Numbered from the stretch's first letter, positions 52,540 to 62,263 are shown. The stretch is DNA of 64,000 bases from Deltaproteobacteria bacterium (GCA_021799495.1 JAJZAI010000007.1:35852-99851), one strand, 5' to 3'. Notes: generated by a model from the sequence alone, not told the origin. Translations and numbers: made by a program.

Positions 52540-55275
52540 ATGCGCGCAAGAAACCTTCTGATCGTCCTCGCCGCCGTTATCCTTGTCGCCTTTCTCATCC
52601 TCAATTTCTGCGACACCCTGCTCGTCGATTGGCTCTGGTTCGACGCGCTCGGATTCCATCAGGTTTTTACGACAACCGTTGTCGCGGAGCTGGCTATATT
52701 CGGAATCGTGTGGGCCGCCGGCTTCATCGCGTTTCTGCTCAACGGCCTGATCGCGCTCGCGCTGAGCCACGATCGCGAACGCCTGCACGTAGTCCGGCGC
52801 TCCGACCAGGTCGTCGAAGTGAATCTGCCGGAATTGATTCGCTCTCTAGGCGACCGGATTCCATGGAAATTGCTGGTGACGGGCGCCGCCGCGCTGCTGG
52901 CGCTGTTTATCGCGCAGGGCGAGGCGTCGAGCTGGGACGTTTATCTCAAAGCGCTGTATGGCGTGCCCTTCGGCCTGCGCGAGCCGGCGTTCGGCCGCGA
53001 TGTCGGCTTTTACGTTTTCAGGTTGCCGTTGCTAGAAGAAATTCGCGACCTGTTCCTGACACTGGTGATCCTATCGGCGGCGCTCAGCGGCGTCATCTAC
53101 TGGGCGCGCGGAGCGCTTGATTTCCGCGAGTCGCCGCCGCGCATCGCCGGCGGATGCGCGGCGCACTTCTCCGTGCTGCTGGCGGTTTTCTTCCTGCAGC
53201 GGGCCTTTTCCTACTGGGTCAGCCGCTTCGCGCTCACGCTGCACGGCAACGGCGTCGTCTTTGGATTGCGCTACGTCGATCACGCGCTGTGGCAGCCGGG
53301 ACTGTGGCTGCTGGTCGCGCTTTCCGTGGCCGCCGCCCTGATCTGCCTCGCCAATCTTGGCGAGCGCGGCGTGCGGATGCCGGTCGCGGCGGCGGTGGTG
53401 GTCTTCGGTCCGGCCGTGATTTTGAATCTGCTCCAGCCGGCGATCGAACGCCTGGTGGTCAAGCCCGACGAACTGCGGGTCGAAACGCCGTATCTCAAGC
53501 GCAATATCGAGATGACGCGCCGGGCGTTTCAGCTCGACGGCGTCGACGTCAAGCCTTTCGCCGGCCTTGGCAAACTCACCAGCGCCTCGCTCACGCAGGA
53601 CGCCACAACCATCCGCAACATCCGGCTATGGGACCCGCGCCCGCTGATCGCGACCTACCGCCAGTTGCAGGAAATCCGGCTTTATTACGATTTCCGCGAC
53701 GTCGATATCGACCGTTACCATATCGGCGGCAATTACACGCAGGTGATGCTTTCAGCGCGCGAGATGAACGTCGATCTGCTGCCCGAAAACGCCCAGACCT
53801 GGATCAATCGCCATCTCAAGTTCACCCACGGGTACGGACTCGTGATGAGCCCGGTGAACGCCAAGGATCAGGAGGGGCTGCCGGTCCTTTACGTGAAGAA
53901 TATCCCGCCGCAATCGGACGCCGGCATGAAAATCGACCGGCCTGGAATCTATTTCGGCGAAGAGCCGGACAATTACGCGATCGTCAAGGCGACGACGCCG
54001 GAATTCGATTATCCGCGCGGCAACGACAACGTGTTCGACTATTACAAGGGCAGCGGCGGCGTGCCGATCAGCGGCCTGTTCCGCCGCCTGCTGTTCAGCT
54101 TCTTCTATCGCGATATCAACCTGCTCGTCACCGAGACGATTGGCCCGTCAAGCCGCATCATGCTGCGGCGCAATATCAGCCAGCGCGTATCGTATATCGC
54201 GCCGTTCCTGAACCAGGACTCCGATCCGTACATGGTCGTGCACAACGGCCGGCTCTACTGGATAATCGATTGCTATACGGTCAGCGATCATTATCCCTAT
54301 TCGCAAATCAATTCGTACGGAATCAACTATATTCGCAACTCGGTGAAGGCCGTGATCGACGCCTACACCGGCAAGGTCGCGTTCTACGTGGCCGACGAGG
54401 ACGATCCGATTATCCGCACGTGGGAGCGGATCTATCCGGGGATGTTCGAGCCTCTGAACGCGATGGACGCGGATTTGCGGGCGCACATCCGCTATCCGGA
54501 ACAATTCTTTCTGATTCAGGCCGAAACCTACGCGACTTATCACATGACCGATCCGGCGGTCTTTTATAATCGCGAGGATTTGTGGAGCTTTCCGCGCGAA
54601 AACTATTCGGACGAGACCACCACGATGCAGCCGTACTATGTAATCATGCGGCTGCCCGGCGAATCGCAGGCTGAATATATCCTGATGCTGCCGATGGTGC
54701 CGCAGGGACGCGACAACATGATCGCGTGGCTCGCGGCGCGATGCGACGGCGCCGACTACGGCCACCTGTTCGAGTTCGAATTCTCCAAGGACCGGCTGTT
54801 TTACGGTCCCTACCAGATTCAGGCGCGGATCAATCAGAATCCGGAAATCTCCCAACAATATTCGCTGTGGAATCAGATGGGATCGAAGGTAATCCTCGGC
54901 AATCTGCTAGTGATACCCGTCGAGGATTCGCTGCTCTACGTCGAACCACTTTATATCCGCGCGCAAAACGGCCAGTTGCCGGAATTGCAGCGGGTGATCG
55001 CCTCGTACAGCGATCGCACGGTGATGGGCGACAACCTGCCGTCGACGCTGGCCGCCCTGCTCAAGGGCGCGCAGGCGCCGGCGCCGCCCACGGTCGCGTC
55101 AGCGGCGACGGCGTCGGCGACCCAGCCCGCGCTCGCGCCGACGTTGGGCGGCGCGTCCGAGCATTACCAGAAGGCGTTGGACGCATTGCGGCAAGGCGAC
55201 TGGACCCGCTTCGGAACGGAGATGCAGCAACTGGGCGAGGCGCTCCGGCCGACCGGCCCGCCGAGTCGCCGGTAA
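52540..55275 (+). CDS. UPF0182 family integral membrane protein
   Basis: 911 residues, full length for UPF0182. The N-terminal half has about seven membrane helices (8-28, 48-72, 108-128, 165-188, 205-228, 258-275 and 285-300), with the family block DWLWFDALGFHQVFTTTV. The large extracytoplasmic half starts LRVETPYLKRNIEMTRRAF and contains FYYDxRDVDIDRY-type sequence, HLKFTHGYGLVMSPVNAKD and EEPDNYAIVKATTPEFDYP. The C-terminus is Ala/Pro-rich, ending in a short TPR-like motif (HYQKALDALRQGDWTRFGTE). Function unknown, although it is widespread in actinobacteria and some proteobacteria. A two-component pair follows 19 bp later. Confidence 0.94.
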   Translation: MRARNLLIVLAAVILVAFLILNFCDTLLVDWLWFDALGFHQVFTTTVVAELAIFGIVWAAGFIAFLLNGLIALALSHDRERLHVVRRSDQVVEVNLPELIRSLGDRIPWKLLVTGAAALLALFIAQGEASSWDVYLKALYGVPFGLREPAFGRDVGFYVFRLPLLEEIRDLFLTLVILSAALSGVIYWARGALDFRESPPRIAGGCAAHFSVLLAVFFLQRAFSYWVSRFALTLHGNGVVFGLRYVDHALWQPGLWLLVALSVAAALICLANLGERGVRMPVAAAVVVFGPAVILNLLQPAIERLVVKPDELRVETPYLKRNIEMTRRAFQLDGVDVKPFAGLGKLTSASLTQDATTIRNIRLWDPRPLIATYRQLQEIRLYYDFRDVDIDRYHIGGNYTQVMLSAREMNVDLLPENAQTWINRHLKFTHGYGLVMSPVNAKDQEGLPVLYVKNIPPQSDAGMKIDRPGIYFGEEPDNYAIVKATTPEFDYPRGNDNVFDYYKGSGGVPISGLFRRLLFSFFYRDINLLVTETIGPSSRIMLRRNISQRVSYIAPFLNQDSDPYMVVHNGRLYWIIDCYTVSDHYPYSQINSYGINYIRNSVKAVIDAYTGKVAFYVADEDDPIIRTWERIYPGMFEPLNAMDADLRAHIRYPEQFFLIQAETYATYHMTDPAVFYNREDLWSFPRENYSDETTTMQPYYVIMRLPGESQAEYILMLPMVPQGRDNMIAWLAARCDGADYGHLFEFEFSKDRLFYGPYQIQARINQNPEISQQYSLWNQMGSKVILGNLLVIPVEDSLLYVEPLYIRAQNGQLPELQRVIASYSDRTVMGDNLPSTLAALLKGAQAPAPPTVASAATASATQPALAPTLGGASEHYQKALDALRQGDWTRFGTEMQQLGEALRPTGPPSRR

Positions 55276-55294
55276 CGTCCGCGGCGGAAGCGCG

Positions 55295-56935
55295 ATGAAG
55301 CCCGAATCGGCAGTCCGAGCGGCGGCGTCCACAGGCGCCCAACCTCGCGCCGAACGGGCCGCAAAGCCATCGCCGCGCCGCCGTATCGATCGAATCGCGT
55401 CGCACGCCGCGTCGCTCTTTCCCGGCGGCGGAATTCTGATTCGATGGCAATGCGACGGCGAGTCAGGCGTGGCTCTCGAACCGCGGGACTCGCCGCTTCG
55501 ACCGATCCTCGAACGAACCGTGGCCGCCGCCGATCTTTACGCGCCACGCCAGGACGGCGACGCCGCTCTCGCAATCCCGGCGGAGAACTCGTATCGCAAT
55601 GGCGCGAACGGCGCCGCCGACGCCGAAGCTCCGCTCGTCGTGTTCGCGCGCGCGCGCCTGAATTCGGCCGCCGATGGCGCCGTGACCACCGCGGTCGCCG
55701 CGCCCGCGCGAAATCGGACGGCCGTGCCGCATGCGATCGCCGCGATGGCGAGCGAAGCCGCGGCGGCGGCGATACGCATGGCGGCGGCCGAAAAATCGCG
55801 CGATTTCTGGCGCGTCCATGCGCAGGACCTCGCTGAAAGATTAGCGCGGCTTGAAACGTCATCGCGCGAACGGGACGACGAACGCAAATCGGCCGACGAC
55901 GCCGCCGCAGCGCTGGCGCGGCTTGGACCGCGCAATCGTTACACGCATCTGGGCGCCAGATTCGCCGCGACCGGTCCGTTCGACGCCTGGATCGTCGTGC
56001 TGGAAAACGATGGGATAATTCGCGCGGTAGCCTCTCAAGGCGCGCTGGTTCCAGCCACGCCGCTCGAAAACTCCGGCGCATTGGCGGTTTGCATGCGCGC
56101 GGGCAAGACCGCCATTTGGCGCCCCAAACGCGCCCGGCGCGGCCAGCAGCGTCCGGAGGACCGCCTGTTCGCACGTTTCGACTCTTACGCTTGCGTGCCT
56201 TTCGAGCGCGGCGCGGTGGCGCTCGCCTCGCGACAACCCATCGAACCGCGAACGGTGGCGCGCGCGGAGGCCCTGGCCGAACGGATCGAGCCGATGCTGG
56301 CGCGATGGCGGGCCGAGGCCGAGCGCGAGCGGCTCGAACGGCTGGTCGGCGCGCTCGGGATGCGATTGTACGGCGCGGTGGACGCCGAACGGGCGCGCAT
56401 CGCGCGCGACCTGCACGACCATCAGGCGCAACTGCTGGCCGCCGCGCGCATCGCGCTCGAGGCCGGGCCGGACGAAGCCCGCGGCGTTTTCAAGCAACTG
56501 GAGGACGCCCTGCGGCTGCGCGTGCGCGAGCTGCGCCCAGCGACGCTCGGCCGTTCATCGCTCGAAGACGCCTTGCGCTACGAATTGCGCCGTATCGCCG
56601 ACGCGGGAATTCGCGGACGGCTGATGCGGCCTGAGCGAATCGGCAAATTGACCCGTCCTGTCCAGCAGCTATGCTACCAGGTCGCGCGCGAGGCGCTGGC
56701 CAACGTGATGCGGCACGCGGAAGCGACGCACGTTGAGATTTCCATCGAAAAACGCGGACGAATCGCGCGCCTTTCGATCCTCGACAACGGCCGGGGCATG
56801 CCCGAAACCGGCGGCCGGAACGGGATGGGGCTGAGCGGATTGGCGGAGCGGCTCGCGCTGATGGGCGGGCGGCTGAAGGTTGAATCAAAACGCGGAGCGA
56901 CCCGGCTGATCGCCGAAATTCCGGAACCGGCATGA
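55295..56935 (+). CDS. Soluble sensor histidine kinase, NarL/DegS type (HisKA_3)
   Basis: 546 residues without membrane helices. An N-terminal region (about 30-165) and a GAF-like region (about 215-330, WIVVLENDGIIRAVASQGA) come first, then a helix and the dimerisation domain with phospho-acceptor His374 in ARIARDLHDHQAQLLAA. The HATPase boxes are intact: EALANVMRHAEATHVEI (N), LDNGRGMPETG (G1) and GMGLSGLAERLALMG (G2). In contrast to the degenerate kinase at the left end, all catalytic residues are present. The stop overlaps the response regulator start (ATGA), so the pair is coupled. The low-complexity Ala-rich N-terminus is unusual. Confidence 0.9.
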   Translation: MKPESAVRAAASTGAQPRAERAAKPSPRRRIDRIASHAASLFPGGGILIRWQCDGESGVALEPRDSPLRPILERTVAAADLYAPRQDGDAALAIPAENSYRNGANGAADAEAPLVVFARARLNSAADGAVTTAVAAPARNRTAVPHAIAAMASEAAAAAIRMAAAEKSRDFWRVHAQDLAERLARLETSSRERDDERKSADDAAAALARLGPRNRYTHLGARFAATGPFDAWIVVLENDGIIRAVASQGALVPATPLENSGALAVCMRAGKTAIWRPKRARRGQQRPEDRLFARFDSYACVPFERGAVALASRQPIEPRTVARAEALAERIEPMLARWRAEAERERLERLVGALGMRLYGAVDAERARIARDLHDHQAQLLAAARIALEAGPDEARGVFKQLEDALRLRVRELRPATLGRSSLEDALRYELRRIADAGIRGRLMRPERIGKLTRPVQQLCYQVAREALANVMRHAEATHVEISIEKRGRIARLSILDNGRGMPETGGRNGMGLSGLAERLALMGGRLKVESKRGATRLIAEIPEPA

Positions 56936-57591
56936 GCGACGACGAAAAGATTCGCGTGCTGCTCGCCGACGACCATCGCGTGCTGCTCGGCTCGCTGCGC
57001 GCGCTGCTCGAGCGCAACGGGATGAACGTCGTCGGCGAAGCGACCACGGGCGAACAGGCCGTGGCGCTTGCGGCCAAACTTCGTCCGCAGGTGCTCTTGA
57101 TGGATCTCGAAATGCCGGGCGGCGGCGGTCTGGCGGCGGCGCATCGGCTGCACAAGACGGCGCCGGCGACCAAAGTGCTGATCCTCAGCGCGCACGAGGA
57201 AGACGAAGAGGTGCTCGAAGCGCTGTCGGAAGCGGACGTCGCCGGTTATCTGGTCAAGAGCGACGCCCCCGAGGAATTGATATCGGCGGTGCGCGCGGTC
57301 CATGACGGCCGCCGCTATGTCAGTCCGTCGATCGCGCCGATCGTTATCGGCCGCCTGCGCGGACGGAATCTGAAAGCCGGGCCTGACGCTTCGCGGCTCA
57401 GCCGGCGCGAGCGCGAAGTGCTGCGGATGGTCGGTCTGGGCGCGACCAGCAAAGATATCGCTCAGCAACTCGGCATCAGTCCCAAGACCGCGCAGGTCCA
57501 TCGCGAGAACATCAAGGAAAAGCTCGGCCTGCGCACCACGGCCGACATGGTCCGCTACGCGATCAAACGCAAAATCGTGAAGCTCGAGTGA
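56932..57591 (+). CDS. NarL/FixJ family response regulator
   Basis: 219 residues. The receiver has the acidic pair in LLADDHRVLLG, phospho-Asp58 in VLLMDLEMPGGGGLA, Thr/Ser in LILSAHEE and Lys in GYLVKSDAP. The LuxR-type HTH at about 152-212 shows LSRREREVLRMVGLGATSKD and SPKTAQVHRENIKEKLGL. It overlaps the kinase gene by four bases and should be its cognate partner. Targets are unknown; the upstream UPF0182 gene is a candidate. Confidence 0.94.
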   Translation: MSDDEKIRVLLADDHRVLLGSLRALLERNGMNVVGEATTGEQAVALAAKLRPQVLLMDLEMPGGGGLAAAHRLHKTAPATKVLILSAHEEDEEVLEALSEADVAGYLVKSDAPEELISAVRAVHDGRRYVSPSIAPIVIGRLRGRNLKAGPDASRLSRREREVLRMVGLGATSKDIAQQLGISPKTAQVHRENIKEKLGLRTTADMVRYAIKRKIVKLE

Positions 57592-57700
57592 AACTTGGCG
57601 CGCGGCCGTCCCCAGGCGGACGGTTCTGGATCGCGGGCAAAAGTGGTAAGTGATGGAAGCAGCGGATCTGCGGGGAGAATAGCCGAACAGGGGAGATCGT

Positions 57701-58261
57701 ATGACGCGAAAAGGCGTGCATCACATCGGACTGGCGACGTTGGACTACGACCGCACGGTCGAGTTTTACACCCGCAAACTGGGCTGGAGCGTCGCCTGGT
57801 GCGACGTCCTGGAGCCGCCCGAGGGCGGCAAGATTAAGCACGTCTTCATGAATACCGGAGACGGCACGCTGGTCGCGTTCATGTGTCCGGAGCGGGTGCC
57901 CGGAATTCCGACCGAGTTCAAGACCGACATCAACAGCGCGCAGAATCTGCCGCCGGCTTTTTATCATTTCGCCTTCGATGTGGCGTCGGTCGAGGAACTC
58001 GAAGCGAAGCGCGACGAATTGCTGAAAATGGACATCGACGTGACGCCGGTCGTCGATCACGAATGGTGCCGTTCGATCTATTTCAACGATCCGAACGGGC
58101 TGCTGCTGGAATATTGCGTGACGGTACGCGAGTTCAACGACGACGACAAGATTTTGAAGCATCGCGTACAGCCCGGTCCGATGGTAAAAAATCCGGAAGA
58201 CGCGAAGAAAGTCGTCGAAAAACTGATCGGACGGCGCGGCCAGAACGCGCCTGCGGCGTAA
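57701..58261 (+). CDS. VOC superfamily (glyoxalase-like) protein
   Basis: 186 residues, with GGGGAG before ATG 57701. Two VOC modules are seen: KGVHHIGLATLDYDRTVEFY (first metal His in HHIGL) and PPAFYHFAFDVASVEELEAK (second His), with the metal Glu in DPNGLLLEYCVTVRE. This is the metal-binding set of dioxygenases and lyases in this superfamily. The C-terminal 40 residues (KHRVQPGPMVKNPEDAKK) are an add-on. Substrate unknown; extradiol-type cleavage or isomerisation are options. Confidence 0.88.
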   Translation: MTRKGVHHIGLATLDYDRTVEFYTRKLGWSVAWCDVLEPPEGGKIKHVFMNTGDGTLVAFMCPERVPGIPTEFKTDINSAQNLPPAFYHFAFDVASVEELEAKRDELLKMDIDVTPVVDHEWCRSIYFNDPNGLLLEYCVTVREFNDDDKILKHRVQPGPMVKNPEDAKKVVEKLIGRRGQNAPAA

Positions 58262-58268
58262 GCGGACG

Positions 58269-58291
58269 GCCCGGACCAGCTCGGTCCGGGC
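58269..58291. other. Hairpin between VOC and nitroreductase genes
   Basis: GCCCGGACC and GGTCCGGGC form a perfect 9-bp stem with a 5-base loop. No T run follows, so it is more likely an mRNA stabiliser or processing site than a terminator. Confidence 0.45.
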
Positions 58292-58324
58292 GCAACCATC
58301 ACGGATTCAACACGGAAGGAACCG

Positions 58325-59011
58325 ATGGCTGAGATAGGACTGTTCGAAGCGATGTACACGGCGCGGGCGATCCGGCGGATCAAGCCGGACCCGGTGCCGG
58401 ACGAAGTCATAGCCAGGGTGCTCGATGCGGCGATACGGGCGCCCTCGGGCAGCAACGCGCAATCGTGGGTGTTCGTGGTCGTCAAAGACGCCGAACGGCG
58501 CAAGCGCCTCGGCGCGGTTTACAAGAAGGCGTCCGCGATTCTGAGCAAGCTTTACGAAGGCGCGAAGCCGCCGCCGCACATGGATCCGGCTAAGTACGAG
58601 CGCTGGTGGAAGACGGTGGTCGATCTTTTCGATCACATGGGCGACGCGCCGGTGTTGATCGTGCCTTGCCTTAAACAATCGATCTGGGCGGGCGCGTCGC
58701 AACTGCCCGACGACGTCAAGGCGCGGATGGCGTCGGCCGGGCGCATCGCCGGCTCGAGCATCTATCCCGCCGTGCAGAACATTATCCTTGCCTGCCGCGC
58801 GTTCGGTCTCGGCACCGTGCTGACGACGATTCACGCCTTCTTCGAAGACGAAGTGCGCGAGATCCTGAAGCTGCCGCCCGAAGTGCAGACCTACGCGCTG
58901 ATGCCGGTCGGTTATCCCAAGGGCAAGCATGGACCGGTCACGCGCAAGCCGATCAGCGAAGTCGCCTGCCTCGACACATACGGCAATCCGTGGACCGTCC
59001 CGCCAAAGTAA
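58325..59011 (+). CDS. Nitroreductase family flavoprotein
   Basis: 228 residues, with AAGGAA before ATG 58325. The FMN site is built from ARAIRRIKPDPVPDEVIARV (Arg residues), APSGSNAQSWVFVVVKDAE and VQNIILACRAFGLGTVLTT. The C-terminus ends with VGYPKGKHGPVTRKP, which contacts the phosphate. An insert at about 80-105 (AKPPPHMDPAKYERWWKTV) is larger than in small nitroreductases and may shape a bulky substrate site. It probably reduces quinones, nitro groups or unsaturated acyl compounds with NAD(P)H. The gene ends the transcript at a strong terminator. Confidence 0.92.
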   Translation: MAEIGLFEAMYTARAIRRIKPDPVPDEVIARVLDAAIRAPSGSNAQSWVFVVVKDAERRKRLGAVYKKASAILSKLYEGAKPPPHMDPAKYERWWKTVVDLFDHMGDAPVLIVPCLKQSIWAGASQLPDDVKARMASAGRIAGSSIYPAVQNIILACRAFGLGTVLTTIHAFFEDEVREILKLPPEVQTYALMPVGYPKGKHGPVTRKPISEVACLDTYGNPWTVPPK

Positions 59012-59033
59012 AGTAATAGATTAAGTTCAACCG

Positions 59034-59074
59034 AACGGGGCGGGCCGCGCGCGCGGCCCGCCCCGTTATTTTTT
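59034..59074 (+). terminator. Strong rho-independent terminator
   Basis: A perfect 15-bp GC-rich stem (59034-59048 with 59053-59067) and a GCGC loop are followed by ATTTTTTC. It lies 22 bases past the nitroreductase stop and faces the end of the convergent hydrolase gene. Confidence 0.92.
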
Positions 59075-59105
59075 CGGCCTGCGGATGGCCGTCTCGAACC
59101 CGGCT

Positions 59106-59831
59106 TCAGGCCAGATTTTGCTTGAAGAAGGCCACCGTCTTCGGCCACGCCTCGCGCGCGTGCTCCGGATGGAACGACGGGCGCTCCTCGCACATGAAAC
59201 CGTGATCGGCGTCGGCGTAGAGCACCACTTCGGCGGGCTTGCCGGCTTTGTTGAGCGCGTCGCGGAATTTGTCCACTTCAGCGACGGGGATGAACGCGTC
59301 CTTGCCGCCGAAAAAGGCGAGCACGGGGCCCTTGAGGTTGGCGGCGTAATCCGTCGGGGCCTTGCCGCCGGGCTGGCCCGCGCGGGTCATCCCGCCGCCG
59401 TAAAACGGCGCGGCCGCATACACGTCGGGATTATGGACCGCAGTCAGGAACGCGATTCGACCGCCCATGCAGAAGCCGGTCGTGCCGAATTTCGGCTTCG
59501 CCTCTTTGAGCGTCTTCACATAATCGATCGCGGCGGTCATGTCGGCGACGATTTGATCGTCGGTCAGGCTCTGCATCAGCTTGATCGCACCGGGAAGGTT
59601 GTCGTAGCCGACGACGTTATCGGGGCTGCGAAAATAAAGGTTGGGCGAGATCGCGACGAACCCCTCGGCCGCGAACCGATCAGTGATATTGCGGATGTTC
59701 TGATTGAGGCCGAACGCTTCCATCACGACCACCAGCGACGGATAGGGGCCGCCGCCCGCGGGCCGCGCCACATAGCACGGCATCTTGCCGCCCGCCGTGC
59801 TGACCGTGACTTCCTGCCTGATTGTCTCCAT
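59106..59831 (-). CDS. Dienelactone hydrolase family protein (copy 2)
   Basis: 241 residues from ATG 59831, with GGGAGG five bases upstream. The nucleophile is Cys121 in TTGFCMGGRIAFL, the acid lies in FFGGKDAFIPVAE and the His in YADADHGFMCEERPSFHPEH. VVVMEAFGLNQNIRNITDRF matches the oxyanion-Glu helix of copy 1. It is clearly paralogous to the gene at 45904 but differs in its C-terminal loop. It probably hydrolyses a lactone or ester. It stands alone, with its 3' end near the strong terminator of the plus-strand genes. Confidence 0.92.
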   Translation of the reverse strand: METIRQEVTVSTAGGKMPCYVARPAGGGPYPSLVVVMEAFGLNQNIRNITDRFAAEGFVAISPNLYFRSPDNVVGYDNLPGAIKLMQSLTDDQIVADMTAAIDYVKTLKEAKPKFGTTGFCMGGRIAFLTAVHNPDVYAAAPFYGGGMTRAGQPGGKAPTDYAANLKGPVLAFFGGKDAFIPVAEVDKFRDALNKAGKPAEVVLYADADHGFMCEERPSFHPEHAREAWPKTVAFFKQNLA

Positions 59832-60046
59832 TGTCACCTCCCTCGGACGCGCGCCGAAAGCCGGCCGTTAGTCCGGGCAATTCGCGAAGGCGGGACGGCC
59901 GCGGATCGCCGCGTCGAGCGGGCGCGGCCACGCCCTCTCATCGGGTGTTCTTTCGCACGAATCGGCGGCGCGCTCAAGCACGGGTTTCCGGTTCGCCCGC
60001 GCGCATCGCCGCCGTTAGTATAAGACGCCGTTTCACGGCCGACCGC

Positions 60047-60736
60047 ATGATCCCTCTGCGCGACAGCGAATCGACCCGGCGCCTGACGCTCGTCAACACC
60101 GCGCTGATCGCGGCGAATCTGGCGGCATTCGCATACGAAACGGAGCTTGGCGAAGGCGCGGCGGCGCTGATTCGGCGTTACGCGATGACGCCGGCGGCGA
60201 TCACGAACGCGGGCGGCGCGGCGCGCGAAGGGCGCGCGCTGCTGACGCTGGTCACCTCGATGTTCCTGCACGGCGGCGTCCTGCACGTGCTCGGCAACAT
60301 GCTGTACCTGTTCATCTTCGGACCGGCGGTCGAAGAACGGATGGGCGCGCGGCGCTATGCGATATTTTACCTTGCGGCGGGAATCGCGGCCGGACTGGCG
60401 ACGATCGCGATGGGGCCGGATTCGCGGGTCGGGGTGATTGGCGCAAGCGGCGCGATCGCGGGCGTGCTCGGGGCCTACTTCGTGATGTATCCGCGGGCGC
60501 GAATCATGACGATTTTGCCGATCGGCTTTTTTATCTGGACGCCCGAAATTCCGGCCGTGGTCTATCTGCTGGCGTGGTTCGCCGCGCAGCTTTGGGCGGG
60601 AATCGCGGCGGGCGCGCAGGGGCCGCTGGTGGGCGGGGTGGCGTGGTGGGCGCACGTGGGAGGGTTCCTGTTCGGCGTCGCGATCGGACCGTTCGCCGCG
60701 CGCGCGCGGCCCAAGACCGCGCGGCGGCGGCGATGA
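60047..60736 (+). CDS. Rhomboid family intramembrane serine protease
   Basis: 229 residues from ATG 60047; in-frame starts up to 59822 add only Arg/Ser-rich sequence. Six membrane helices contain the catalytic Ser134 in VIGASGAIAGVLGAYFV and His203 in WWAHVGGFLFG. The HGGVLHVLGNMLYLFIFGP block is the conserved GN loop in TM2. The long C-terminal cytoplasmic tail is Arg-rich. It cleaves transmembrane helices; no substrate is evident. The dnaB gene starts 138 bp later. Confidence 0.94.
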   Translation: MIPLRDSESTRRLTLVNTALIAANLAAFAYETELGEGAAALIRRYAMTPAAITNAGGAAREGRALLTLVTSMFLHGGVLHVLGNMLYLFIFGPAVEERMGARRYAIFYLAAGIAAGLATIAMGPDSRVGVIGASGAIAGVLGAYFVMYPRARIMTILPIGFFIWTPEIPAVVYLLAWFAAQLWAGIAAGAQGPLVGGVAWWAHVGGFLFGVAIGPFAARARPKTARRRR

Positions 60737-60792
60737 CTTGTTGATAGTGTGGATTTTCCGCGCGCCCGAACGGCGCTTGCGCCGGATGCGGC

Positions 60793-60821
60793 TTGCGGCG
60801 CCAAACGCGGGCGCGGATACT
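60793..60821 (+). promoter_or_regulatory. Weak candidate promoter for dnaB
   Basis: TTGCGG (60793-60798), a 17-base spacer and GATACT (60816-60821) lie 53 bases upstream of GTG 60875. Similar boxes precede prkA. Confidence 0.3.
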
Positions 60822-60874
60822 TTAATCGCGCGCGCTGGTCCGCTCCGGGCGGATCGAATCAGGCGCGGCGGTGA

Positions 60875-62263
60875 GTGCGGGTGGCGGCGGCAGCGGCGGA
60901 CGATATTTTCAAGCGCGTTCCTCCACAGAATATCGAAGCCGAACAATCGGTGCTCGGCGCGATTCTGCTCGACAACGACGCGGTCAACGTGGCGATCGAA
61001 GCACTCGGTCCCGATGATTTCTACCGCGAGTCGCATCGCGAAATTTTCCGCGCGATGGTCGATCTAACCGAGCACAACCGGCCCGTTGACGCGATTACCC
61101 TGAGCGAGGCGCTCAGGATAAAGAACGTGCTGGAGGCGATCGGCGGCGCCGCCTATATCGCGGAACTGGCGGCCTGCGTGCCGACCGCGGCCAACGCCAG
61201 CCACTACGCGCGGATCGTGCGCGAAAAATCGGTGCTGCGCGCGCTCGCCTCCACGGCGACCGAAATCGCCTCGGGCGCGTACGATTCGCCGGCCAACGTC
61301 GAGGAATATCTCGACGGCGCCGAGCATCGAATTTTCGAAATTTCGGAACGTCGCATCCGCCAGTCGTTCCATCCGATGAGCGAGCTCACGCGCGAGTCGC
61401 TCAAGCTGATCGAGCGGTTGTACGAGAACAAGGAGTTGGTCACGGGCGTGCCGACCGGCTTCACCGATCTCGACCGGCTCACGGCAGGACTGCAACCGAG
61501 CGACCTGGTCATTATCGCGGCGCGCCCCAGCATGGGTAAAACCGCGCTCGCGCTGAACATCTGCGCGCACGCCGCGCTCGACGCCGATCCGAAAGTGGGC
61601 GTGGCGTTCTTTTCGCTCGAGATGTCCAAGGAGCAGCTCGTGCTGCGGATGCTCTGCTCGGAAGCGCGAGTGGACAGCTCGAAGGCGCGCGCCGGCTTTC
61701 TGAGCGGACGGGATTTTCCGAAACTTGCCGAAGCGGCGGCGCGGCTTGCCGAGGCGCCGATTTTCATCGACGACAGTTCCGACACCTCGCCGATCGTGCT
61801 GAAGGCGAAATGCCGGCGCCTGATGCGCGAGCGCAACTCGCGGCTGGGGCTGGTGATTGTCGATTACCTGCAACTGATGCGCTCGGCGCGTCCGGGCGAA
61901 TCGCGCGAAAAGGAAATCGCGGAAATTTCGCGCTCGCTCAAGGCTCTGGCGAAGGAATTGAAAGTGCCGGTGATCGCGCTGTCGCAGCTCAACCGGCAGG
62001 TCGAAACGCGCCCGGACCGGCGCCCGCTGCTGGCGGATTTGCGCGAATCGGGCGCGATCGAGCAGGACGCCGACGTGATCGCGTTCATCTATCGCGACGA
62101 GATGTACCATCGCGACAGCAAGGAACCGGGCGTCGCCGAAGTGATTATCGCCAAGCAGCGCAACGGCCCCACCGACACCGCCAAGCTGACCTACCTGAGC
62201 CAGTACACGCGGTTCGAGAACTACGCGCCCGAAGCGGGATTCTTCGAGGAAAGCGAAGGCTGA
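60875..62263 (+). CDS. dnaB: Replicative DNA helicase DnaB
   Basis: 462 residues from GTG 60875; GTG 60881 is an alternative start. The N-terminal primase-binding domain has PPQNIEAEQSVLGAILLDND and FYRESHREIFRAMVDL. A linker to about 185 precedes the RecA-like motor with GVPTGFTDLDRLTAGLQPSD, Walker A RPSMGKT (217-223), FFSLEMSKEQLVLRML and Walker B LVIVDYLQLM. LRESGAIEQDADVIAFIYRD and the C-terminal KQRNGPTDT complete motif 4 and the arginine finger region. It unwinds DNA at replication forks. There is no intein and the length is normal. Confidence 0.97.
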   Translation: MRVAAAAADDIFKRVPPQNIEAEQSVLGAILLDNDAVNVAIEALGPDDFYRESHREIFRAMVDLTEHNRPVDAITLSEALRIKNVLEAIGGAAYIAELAACVPTAANASHYARIVREKSVLRALASTATEIASGAYDSPANVEEYLDGAEHRIFEISERRIRQSFHPMSELTRESLKLIERLYENKELVTGVPTGFTDLDRLTAGLQPSDLVIIAARPSMGKTALALNICAHAALDADPKVGVAFFSLEMSKEQLVLRMLCSEARVDSSKARAGFLSGRDFPKLAEAAARLAEAPIFIDDSSDTSPIVLKAKCRRLMRERNSRLGLVIVDYLQLMRSARPGESREKEIAEISRSLKALAKELKVPVIALSQLNRQVETRPDRRPLLADLRESGAIEQDADVIAFIYRDEMYHRDSKEPGVAEVIIAKQRNGPTDTAKLTYLSQYTRFENYAPEAGFFEESEG

